Assembly (NCBI GenBank): GCA_963989385.1
Contig: OZ022508.1
Coordinates: forward strand, 56,025,087-56,089,086
Source of the DNA: Ctena decussata
Lineage: Eukaryota; Mollusca; Bivalvia; Lucinida; Lucinidae
Length of the DNA: 64,000 bases
Direction: 5' to 3'
Under the pieces are notes generated by a model, which had not been told where the DNA came from, made no database searches, and was given only the letters and a program-made list of their open reading frames with translations. The translations under genes and the position numbers were made by a program. Position 1 is the stretch's first letter. Every line of letters starts with the position of its first letter. Positions 55,366 through 64,000 of the stretch are shown piece after piece.

Positions 55366-56282
55366 ATGGGTTTAACGGCCCACTGAGACAGTACTCCAGT
55401 CTATATCGGGCCGTCTCCCAGAGAGTTGTTGTCGTGTTATTGTTTAACGTCCACGGTAAACAGCTATGGTCATGTCGGGACGGTCAGTTAACCTAACCAC
55501 ACTATTCCTGGGCAGGCTTTTGTTTTGGTTTGTATGCTAAAAATAAAATAGATGTTGATGCTGCTTTTGATTGGGGTAGCTGAATGATCACCTGTTTGGG
55601 AAAGAGCTGCTCCTTCGGTTTACCGTGCGTGTCTTTCGTGAACTTGTGTCAATTTTTCCGTGTGTGTGTGTTTCTTTCTCCATTGGTTTTGAGAGCGGAA
55701 TGTGGGATTTGACTGTGGATTTGACTGTATTAACACCTTACCATTGCGGGGGTGGTGCGATGGTGCTGTGTGTAACTTTCAGTGCCGGGGCGTCCTACTG
55801 ATTAGAAACCTTGTAGGGCAAGGGCCTACTGTGCTTTTTCCCTCTCTGGGAGACGGCTTGATATAGACTGAAATACTGTCTAAAAGGGCTCTGTTAAACC
55901 AAAAACCATCAATCCTTATCATTGCATATCTTTTTACTTCCTAAGCGGTTAACCAGTACTAAGTGCACTTACTTTCACTAGTAACTGACAACTGCCCTTC
56001 TTGAATCAGCGGAAGAAGAAATGAAAGTCCGCCACAGAGGGGGCGAAAGAAGAAAACGTCCAAACAAGTTGTGAAACAACCCCCACCTGCACCTACTGCA
56101 GGCACAGTAGGCCTTTGCCCTATAATGATCCAAATCAGAAGAGAAATGACAGACGAGAGAAAAAACGTCCAAACAAGTTGTGAAACAACCCCCACCTGCA
56201 CCTACTGCAGGCACAGTAGGCCTTTGCCCTATAATGATCCAAATCAGTAGGACGCCCCGGCACTGAAAGTTATACACAACAC
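55366..56282. repeat. Three-level nest of SINE-like elements
   Basis: A family B copy on the minus strand is split into 55366-55428 and about 56030-56282. Between the halves lies a type A SINE, itself split into 55431-55520 (ending GGGCAGGCTT) and about 55937-56027 (starting CCTAAGCGGTTAACC). Between those halves is a 415-bp insert containing another family B copy in plus orientation (55747-55915). The 56030-56282 part also has a 110-bp internal tandem duplication. Confidence 0.8.
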
Positions 56283-56769
56283 CTTCAGTTTCTGAGAATT
56301 TTCCTCCTTACTATTTTAACCTTCTCGATTGGTGACGTGGATTTATGTACATTTACTGTGTCAGATAACTGGCGAAATGTAGAGAACATAATCATGTCAA
56401 ATCGCTCACTAAACACATTTTCCCGTCCTGCAATGCCACGCCTGGTAAACTATCACAGGTACCTCCGGCGGAGGTACCGATAAAAAGTTGTGACAGGCAC
56501 CTGGAGCTGCCTGTGACTGTCCAAAAATGACAACAAACGGTCGGTATTCCTCTTTTTTTAACAAAATATAAAATAACCAGGGAGTTTATTAAAAATCAAA
56601 AAGTGCTATTCGACCCTTATAGACATAAAGTTTTGTCACACATTATATCCCCCTGAACTTTCCATATTAACCAAAGATACGACCTTTGAAGTGGCTTTGA
56701 TGTCAACCCACAGTACTCAAAACATAAAGAATTCGGTCGTTTTTGGATGCAGCACAAATACTGGACACT

Positions 56770-57000
56770 GAATAGGGTTCCGGGCTTTTACATTGTATTT
56801 TTACCATTTTATTCAAACCAATAAAATCGAAAGTAGGTCATTAATGTTTCAAACCTTGTTTATGTAAAATTCAAGGATTAAAGTTGTCTAATCGCGGCTA
56901 CTTGCAATGACGAAACTTTGTCGAGAAGCTTGAAGCGATAGGCCTACCTCACGATCAAATATTTCATACCGATAGAGCAACTGGGCAATATGCCTATCAG
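56770..57000 (+). repeat. Interspersed repeat family R, partial copy
   Basis: It has ACATTGTATTTTTACC, AATCGAAAGTAGGTCATT and GAGAAGCTTGAAGCGATA in order. Confidence 0.55.
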
Positions 57001-57145
57001 TGGTAAAAAGATCCACACACAAAACATGAAAAACGTTTCAACCGCATCATTTGTGATAACATGAGTATTGATATGCATTTACTGAGTCATATAGATAAAA
57101 CTGATCAAAAGTCGAAGGAGCATGTTTTTGAAAGCATGTATTTGA

Positions 57146-58060
57146 AACAAGAGGGCCATGAGGCCCTGAATCGCTCACCTGAGCAATTGGCAAAGTGGCT
57201 TTTTTATTTCGGAAATTGTCAAACTATGAGTCTTGGGTCAAAAGTCAAAGACTGACCATGACCTCGTGTACTCCTTAATCTTCATGTACTCATTAAGACA
57301 ACCATATATACCTTTTTTAGGCCAAAATCTTCAAAACTGTCCATGAAATCTTATGTTCTAGCATTTTCCCATATTTGACCATGCCGCAAAAGGTAAATCC
57401 AATGTCATAATTTTAACAGTCTTGGTAGTACTCTAGTAATCCATGCTACTTACCAAGTTTCAAGGCCACAGGTGTATTGCTTATGGAGAAGACAAATATT
57501 AAAGGTTTATACCATAAAGGGGTATGGCGGCCATGTTGGTCATGTGACCTGGACCGTTTGAACAAATTTTTGTTCAATCAACCCCTGGAGGCTCTATATG
57601 AAATGTGTTTAAAATTGGCCCTTTGGCTTTTGAGGAAATGTTTGAAAATATCAAAATATGAGAGATCTGGGTCAAAGGTCAAAGAATCACCTTGGCCTCT
57701 TGTACTCGTAATTCTTCATGACCTCATTAAGAGGGGGTGGTCGGGTGGTGCGATGGTACGGCGTGTAACTTCCAGTGCCGGGACGTCCTACTAAATTGGA
57801 TAATAGTAGGGCAAGGGCTTACTGTGCTTGCAGTAGATGCGGGTGGGGGATGTTTGGACATTTTTCTCTCATCTATCATTTCTCTCTTCTTTCTCCCTCT
57901 CTCTGGGAGACGGCCCGATATAGACTGAAATACTGTCTCAAAGGGCCGTTAAACCCAAAACAATCAATCAATCAAAACCTCATTAAGACGACTGCATATA
58001 CCAATTTTTAGGCCAAAATCGGTTCAAGTAAAGTATAGGGGACACACGGTAATTTCATAT
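57146..58060 (+). mobile_element. Left part of a tandem-core element
   Basis: It begins CAAGAGGGCCATGAGGCCCTG and CGCTCACCTGAGC, matching the left end at 46966. Units follow with CATTAAGACRACYRYATATACC near 57293 and 57985 and TTAGGCCAAAATC. No right end was seen. A family B element is inserted at 57733-57976. Confidence 0.65.
57733..57976 (+). repeat. SINE-like family B, reference copy with 12-bp target duplication
   Basis: This 244-bp element starts GGGGGTGGTCGGGTGGTGCG and ends in a (CAAT)n tail. The duplication ACCTCATTAAGA flanks it (57721-57732 and 57977-57988), so it is a retro-inserted element and fixes the family's ends. No clear B box is visible, so the source RNA is unknown. Confidence 0.9.
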
Positions 58061-58476
58061 TGGTACGAACTGAGACGTCAAGAGGGAGGGGCGGGGCCAA
58101 CAATCACAGAACGGACGACGATAAGACATGACTCCTTGCCAGAGGGAGGGTGATCAAGGTCATACATTATGATTTAAGGTGAGACAGCAAAAGGAAGGGG
58201 GCGGGGCAAAGAATCACCGCACGCACAAAAAATAAAATATAGGGGGCACAACTCTATTTCATACAGTTTGTCATGCTCTCGTGCCCTATGGGCCTGTACT
58301 TACAGGCCATCGCCACGCCATTTTGACAGCCCTCAACGTATATAGGCAGCCTGTCAATCTATGTTGTCTGGATTAATGACCCACGCCACACCCATTTGTC
58401 AGGAATAAAAATTGGTCAGCGTATTAGGGAATGCGCTCAGATAATACAACTTCCAGCACTCAACGTACCATGTAAA

Positions 58477-59340
58477 CATCCACAATCCATTGCCTCTCTT
58501 AAACTGCCGTCGCCCTCTAAACCTGTTCACCTCTGTTTTCTGGATTATTGGTCCAAGTCTTTGAGTAGGCTGATGAACTGCATAGGGAGCCTACTCCGTG
58601 ATTTGGACCTTTACTCCCGACGACATAGGCCCACAGGTTGACAGGTTGACGGAAGCTGAAGAGTAGCAATGCATTGTGGGTGTTAACGTTCTTTGCTACC
58701 ACCCACAATCCATTTCCTCTCTTTAACTGCCGTCGCTCTGTCAACCTGATCTCTGGATTATTGGTCCAAGTCCTGGAGTAGACTGTTGACCTGCATATGC
58801 AGCCTACTCCCTGATTTAAAGCTTTTCTTCAGACGACATAGGTCAACAGGTTGACATTCTTTGTTACCTCCCACAATCCATTGCCTCTCTTGAACTAACG
58901 TCGTCCTGTCAACTTGTCCACCTCTGTTTTCTGGATTATTGGTCCAAGTCCTGGAGTAGACTTGACCTGCATATGGAGCCCACTCCGTGATTTGGAGCTT
59001 TTCTTCAGACGACATAGATCCACAGGTTGACAGGTCGTCGGAAGTTGAGTAGCAATGCATTGTGGGTGCTAAGATTCTTTGCTACCACCCACAATCCACT
59101 GCCTCTCTTGAACTGCCGTCGCCCTGTCAACCTCTCGACCTCTGTTCTCTGGATTATTGGTCCAAGTCCTGGAGTAGACTGTTGAACTACATATGCAGCC
59201 CACTCCGTGATTTGGAGCTTTACTCCCGACGACATAGGTCCACAGGTTGACAGGTGGACGGATTGTGGGTGCTAACATTTATGCTGCCACCCACAATCCA
59301 TTGCCTCTCTTGAACTGCCGTCGCCCTTCAACTGCCACAG
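58477..59340. repeat. Minisatellite-like array, five units of about 165-225 bp
   Basis: CCCACAATCCATTGCCTCTC recurs near 58477, 58703, 58869, 59087 and 59290, with GGTCCAAGTCYTGGAGTAGAC and CGACGACATAGG between. Several units contain ATTGTGGGTG...CACCCACAAT hairpins. Confidence 0.85.
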
Positions 59341-59989
59341 CACTGTCAACCGGGCGATCTGTAAGGCATGGATTTATAACCAAGCCATGCCCATTTGAAA
59401 GACCTTAAGGTTGGTGGTCGGCTGACAGGTTGGTCTAAAACGGTGCAACTTCCAGGCCTCAACATAATATGCTCACACCCACAATACCATGCTACTCTTC
59501 AACTTCCACATTCCTGTAGACCTCTGTGGTAAGTCGAATTGTGGAGTCTGGATGAATGATCCATTTCATGTACTGTGTTGCATAATGCAGTTGCACTTCC
59601 GCGCCTAAGGTTTGATAGGTGGTTTTGATGTGTGTGTATATTGGTGGGCGTGGGGGGGGGGGGGGGGGGGCGGGAAGGTCACAGAAGGCGACTACAATGA
59701 CTCAACCGAGTATGCCAAAACCCACAGTCCTTTGCTACTTTTCCACTGGCGTTGCACTATTCAACCTGTGTAAGGCCATTTGCAGCCCAGCACAAGAGTC
59801 CGATCAATGATCCCTGTGTCAGAGGTTGACAGGGCTACGTAAGTTGAAGAGTAACAAAGAATTGTGGGTATTTGCATGTTACGCTGAATCGTGGGCTTGG
59901 GTCCTGCAAAAAAGGCATATGCCCATACGCCATTGAATGCGGTGTTTCGCATGCGAATCACTGATCAGCTGTTAGCTGTATCTTGCCAC

Positions 59990-60575
59990 CCCAATAATAA
60001 GGACATTAAGTTTAGGTCGCCGGATGGACTGACATTAGGGTCAGGGCTTGCTTTGCTGCCTGTTTGCGAACGGCCCTGTTCTTCCAGCCATAACAGAAAC
60101 ATGACTGTACTGGCCACTTGTACAAATGGATCAATGTAAGTACTTACTTCTGTCCCATTACATTGAACTTTACTTCATTGCTTACCAGCTGAACACATCG
60201 GAATGTGGTTTCGTAGACAGTGCGTCACTTGCGTTGTGCTGTACAGCCGATTTCTTCGTCTTTGGTCGTCAGGTATAAAAACTTTAGGTTTAGACCTCCA
60301 TTTTGACAGACATTAGGGTTAGTTCTTGTTCTGCTTCCTGTTTGCGTGTGCGTATCTAGTACTGTTTATCCGTTATACCCCATTGCTTAGCAGCAGAACG
60401 CGTACTGCGCATCAGAATGTGTTTTCGTAGACAGAACGTGACTTGCATAGTTCTGTCCAGCCGGTTTCTTCGCCTTAGGTGGTAATGTATAAAGACATTA
60501 GGTTTAGTCTCCATTTCGACAGACATTAGGGTTAGTTCTTGTTTAGGTATGCATACCTGGTATTGTTTGTCCCTT
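59990..60575. repeat. Three diverged tandem units, about 235 bp
   Basis: GACATTAGGGTYAG and TTTAGGTCG / TTTAGACCTCC / TTTAGTCTCC mark three units, with GTAGACAG and CAGCCG/CAGCCGG between. Confidence 0.65.
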
Positions 60576-60819
60576 TTACAAGTTATTAGCATTATGACGC
60601 CAACCTAGGGACTCTCAGTTTAGTCATCTACAACGCCTCTTTGCACTAATAATCCACTGACCTTAGTGTTATTGTGGGTGTCCTAAGACATTTGCGACTA
60701 TGTCAGTTTGCGACCCTACTCATACCAACCAGTGCTTTTATTATCCGCTCAAAGCTTTCATCTGCAACCTTGCTCAATAAAGCAACAACGTACATCCGTT
60801 ACATCATTAACAGTCTCGA

Positions 60820-61045
60820 GGTGGTTGGGTGGAGCGATAGCACTGAGTATAACTTCCAGTGCCGGGGGCGTCATATTGATTTGGGTAGTAGTAGGACAAA
60901 GGCATACTGTGACTGCAGTCGGTGGAGGAGGGTAGTGTGGACATGTTTTCGTCTAACATTTTTCTCTTCTTTATTTCTGGGATACGCCCCGATATAAACC
61001 GAAATACTGTCTCAAAAGACCGTTAAACCGAAAACAACCCTAACA
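60820..61045 (+). repeat. SINE-like family B, copy with worn ends
   Basis: It has GGTGGTTGGGTGGAGCGAT, CAGTGCCGGGGGCGTC and ACTGTCTCAAAAGACCGTTAA in the family order. Confidence 0.75.
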
Positions 61046-61167
61046 GATTGCCTTCCTGCTTAACAGACGCTCGATAGACATAGAGCAGCGTGCGCAACCT
61101 CTTCGCCTGATCAGACAAAACAGAAGCTGTAACCACAACGAATATGCACAATTACAGTAACTTCTCT

Positions 61168-61410
61168 GGTCCCGAGGTTATAAAACTTTTTTCATGCTAA
61201 ACTCAGCTGAGCATGAAATTTAAAATGCCCATTAATATAAAAATACCAAGAAATTCAGCATTTTTCAGGCTCAGATAAGCCAGGAAGGCTATTTTTTCTG
61301 CTCATCAATATTAAAATGCCAACAATTGTTGGCATTTTAAAATTTATGAGCAGAAAAAATTTCATGCTCAGCTGAGTTGAGCATGAAAAAAGTTTTATAA
61401 CCTCGGGGCC
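61168..61410. mobile_element. Foldback MITE family G, copy 2
   Basis: The ends GGTCCCGAGGTTATAAAAC and GTTTTATAACCTCGGGGCC are inverted, with the same inner TCAGCTGAG and CCAACAATTGTTGG landmarks as 19243-19484. It directly abuts a worn type C SINE. Confidence 0.85.
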
Positions 61411-61575
61411 TAGTCGTCCAGTGGGCCTGAGTTTGAGTCTGGCTGTAGGCGTGACTCTTCTTATTCGTATGCGGTGTTTCTTTGCACACAACTTTTCATA
61501 TTCACCCACCCATCGTCCTGATACGGCTAAAAATTGTTGAAATGGACGTAAAATCGCAAGTCATCCAACCATCTT
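61411..61575 (+). repeat. SINE type C, diverged copy
   Basis: CCAGTGGGCCTGAG and a weak B box GAGTTTGAGTCTGG are followed by GTGACTCTTCTTATTCG, CCATCGTCCTGATACGG and GGACGTAAAATCGCAAGTCATCC, matching the body of 17618-17821. The anticodon region is missing. Confidence 0.7.
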
Positions 61576-62713
61576 GTGGTACCATCAATTGTGAAAGTAA
61601 AAAGTATGCAAAGACCAGGAACTGAAACAATCAAAATCCAAATCCAGCCCTCAAACCATAGTTGGAAATAACTAAGATTACAAATAATCAAGATACAGAG
61701 AACATATGGTCAACCGAGTGAGCAGCTTGTTCCCAAAAGGTGGCCACTAAGCAACCCAAACCGAACCAAAAATAATAAGAACATACATAAGGTAAAACAT
61801 CACAGAAACTCTGACACCAAAAACAGGCAACAGAGAACCACAACAGAACTACCGCCTTGGAACGGTCAGTAATGAATTACTGGGGGGCTTAAATCGATTT
61901 TACAGGCCCAACCTCACCCTCAGTTACTGAAGTGGTACAAAACATTTAGTTGGTTGTTCGGTTCGCATGATAACCCTCTAACTCGTCAATGAATCATCAC
62001 GGTAAACACATAAATCAAATTTCAACACCATGAAGAAGCAAAGACGAGGACTCAACAGATACAACGGGCCGTCTGACAGGTGGAGATCCCTGTCCTGCCA
62101 AACAACCCCACTGGAAATCTGAAGCAAAAGAAGGTCACCAGTTGAGCCCCGGTGGACCAAGCAACAGACAAAAAGGCTCCGGTCCCAACCAACTAAAATA
62201 TATAGCTTTAGGTCGGGGCCATCATAGAGTCTGACATTACATCTTAACGGGAATGACATTGGCTAACTTTCTCTGAAGCAAAGTGCCGCACGGTATTTAT
62301 TCCACGTGCTTAATCTGCTACTCATATGATAATTGACGTATGCACTGTAAAAAAGATTCCATACATTTTATGGGAGAGTAACTGGAAACTAGCTGTCATT
62401 CCATTCCCCGTATACACGGACGCCCGTAAACATTGGCGGAATTATCACGGAATTAAACATTGGCGGAATTATCACGCAAAACAGATAATAAGACCTGTAT
62501 TGTTTGGTCATATGACCCTTCAACAATAAAAAGGTATTTTTGAGTTCGGTCAGTTAACATAACTCTACTAGATCGAGATTTTAAAATATGTTCTACAGGC
62601 AGATTCACGTAATAATAACATGATTCCACTGGCAATAGGTTGCCAAGAATTCTACCGTAAAATATACGGATTTTTAAGAGTGTGCAGAAATAACTCCTCC
62701 GTATCCGTCACTC
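61576..62713. other. No gene recognised
   Basis: The tract from 61600 to 62280 is A- and C-rich on the plus strand and could be the 3' part of an unidentified retroelement. I cannot support a name. Confidence 0.4.
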
Positions 62714-62823
62714 TTGAATAAAGCTTGCACTACATTTACTATGAAACCATATATTGATATTTTAACCAAAGATTTTTATTTTTACTGTTGTTTTAACTCC
62801 ACAAAAACTTCTTTAAACCTCCC

Positions 62824-63198
62824 TTGCAAGCGCTTTATATCGTGCAAAAGTTTCCAAAACACATCTCCATTACTGAATCCGTATCGGTATCGATACATGA
62901 ACTCATCCAAGACCAGCCCAAGCCTATCTGGCAGGAGGCCTTTCCTTTTCTTTATTCTAAGCTTAGCCAGGCTCCATATTCCCTCTATTGTATTGGTGCA
63001 ACATCCGGTTTCCTATCTAAATTCCTGGCTATGGTTTACATTCTCGTGAATATACCCTTGGCTAGCGTGCCCTATGCTCTCCGTTCATCGGAATATATTC
63101 TTGAACCTGTCTTAATGTACTTTTGGATGATGGGCACTAACGTTGCCCTGTCCATTCTGGTTACCGTCATCAATACCGCTTTTCTACTCCCTTTTTAG
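62824..63198 (+). CDS. Open frame with hydrophobic segments, unidentified
   Basis: A 124-codon frame ends TAFLLPF and has hydrophobic stretches around FLSKFLAMVYILVNIPLA and MMGTNVALSILVTVI, suggesting two membrane segments if translated. A second frame is also open over 62714-63049, so the openness may reflect base composition. Downstream, TTCCTTCCCAACAG at 63525-63538 looks like a splice acceptor and is followed by 28 open codons from about 63539. I do not recognise the product. Confidence 0.2.
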   Translation: MQALYIVQKFPKHISITESVSVSIHELIQDQPKPIWQEAFPFLYSKLSQAPYSLYCIGATSGFLSKFLAMVYILVNIPLASVPYALRSSEYILEPVLMYFWMMGTNVALSILVTVINTAFLLPF

Positions 63199-63213
63199 AC
63201 TGCTCCGAAGGCC

Positions 63214-63469
63214 ATCGGTAGGGCACCTGACTCATAAGTCAGAGGTCCTGGGTTCGAAACGCGGTCTGGCCACATACTTTCGTTTCTCCTTCCGCTGATT
63301 CAAGAAGGGTAGTTGTCAGTTACTGGCGAAAGTATGTGCACTTAGTACTGGTTAACCGCTTAGGAGGTCTAAGCCTGCACAGGAATAGTGTGGTTAGGTT
63401 AACTGACCGTCCCGACATGACCATAGTTGTTTACCGTGGACGTTAAGCATCAAATCAATCAATCAATCA
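63214..63469 (+). repeat. tRNA-derived SINE type A, copy 5, 13-bp target duplication
   Basis: The head ATCGGTAGGGCACCTGAC, a B box GGGTTCGAAAC, the conserved body and a (TCAA)n tail are flanked by TGCTCCGAAGGCC (63201-63213 and 63470-63482). It lacks the first part of the tRNA head found in copies 1 and 2, so it is slightly 5'-truncated. Confidence 0.93.
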
Positions 63470-63789
63470 TGCTCCGAAGGCCCATATTCTTTCCCTAGCT
63501 CCACTTCTCTATTGTTCTTGTTCTTCCTTCCCAACAGACTTTCGTCTACCTCAATCGTGTTACCACTTATGTCGCCCTCAAGCTCTATGGGCTCGCTTTC
63601 CATACAAAAGAGCAAAGGGTGTAAGCTACTTCTATGCGGACAGCGAAGACTGTGATCGAGGGAGGGGGGTTGGGGGGGGGGGTGACGTTGCAGGGGCGCA
63701 TGTCAACTACTCGTCTGTTCTCCATTGTCTCCTGCATTTCCCTTGCATACAAAAATCGAATACTTTTATTATATTACTCATCATCACTC

Positions 63790-64000
63790 AGTATGTTACT
63801 GTTTCCATAGTCCTACGGTCAAAAAATCTGAACACAATTTATTGTGAAAAGTAGTTCAGTCGTTACGCTTAGTGATAAAATTTAGCTTCAAGTGCCTATA
63901 TCGAGGCAGATAACTAGCTGAAATTAAAGAGAGCATGTTTTCGACATATGACTAATCGCTCAACAAAATGAAGTCTCCTTTTCTGGCTCCCCGTCTAGCA
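63790..64000 (+). repeat. Interspersed repeat family R, cut by window end
   Basis: It has CCATAGTCCTACGGTC, CATATGACTAATCGCTC and CTGGCTCCCCGTCTAGCA in the family order and continues beyond the window. Confidence 0.5.

Noticed and set aside
60040..60575. Telomeric repeat (TTAGGG)
   Set aside because: Only isolated TTAGGG units occur, once per long tandem unit. There is no array.
63214..63290. tRNA-Met gene on the plus strand
   Set aside because: The anticodon-like loop is one base short and a SINE body follows. The same holds for the heads at 26675 and 30839.

Overview
This is eukaryotic DNA, AT-rich and crowded with repeats, most likely from a bivalve mollusc. The inference rests on split genes with GT-AG introns, tRNA-derived SINEs with 11-13 bp target duplications, many foldback MITEs, and several pearl-like elements (tandem core, GGAC-type microsatellite, terminal hairpin) of the kind known from bivalves. 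No prokaryotic, CRISPR or operon structure is visible.

0.4-19.8 kb: the only confidently identified host gene, an NADP-dependent isocitrate dehydrogenase (IDH1-like), on the minus strand. Ten consecutive coding exons with phase-compatible GT-AG junctions can be placed, from 19758 down to 392. The start-codon exon was not found and the C-terminal exon lies off the left edge. Its introns hold a young, apparently intact 6401-bp LTR retrotransposon (8605-15005) and at least ten smaller elements. The retrotransposon has by-eye identical 609-bp LTRs, an AATT target duplication, a tRNA-Pro primer site and one 1640-codon gag-pol frame. Its domain order is gag-protease-integrase-RT-RNase H, the Gmr1-type order. 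A cluster of nine TTCnnGAA motifs lies in intron DNA near 17.1 kb.

19.8-27.3 kb: short repeats, a possible first exon of an unknown plus-strand gene at 22076, a solo LTR of the same Gmr1-like family (ATTT duplication) carrying a nested 586-bp insertion, and an 840-bp tandem duplication with a SINE in one copy only.

27.9-33.9 kb: two oppositely oriented copies of a 1.7-kb tandem-core element, each with about nine GTTGCYATGGCAAC-like palindromes, which match the RFX X-box. 34.5-44.3 kb: a decayed LINE endonuclease domain, a long-arm foldback flanked by TTAA, tandem duplications and another tandem-core element.

45.7-61.6 kb: a 660-bp long inverted repeat, a 2.6-kb tandem-core element whose 143-bp units carry TGACCTTGA motifs, a hAT transposase remnant, a second TTAA foldback holding a 425-bp TRIM-like element with a tRNA-like promoter in its terminal repeats, about ten copies of a second SINE-like family, nested insertions and minisatellites. 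62.7-64 kb: an unidentified open frame with hydrophobic stretches and a SINE with a 13-bp target duplication.

The window is best read as one metabolic gene embedded in a multi-layered mobile-element landscape. All similarity calls were made by eye; no alignment was run.
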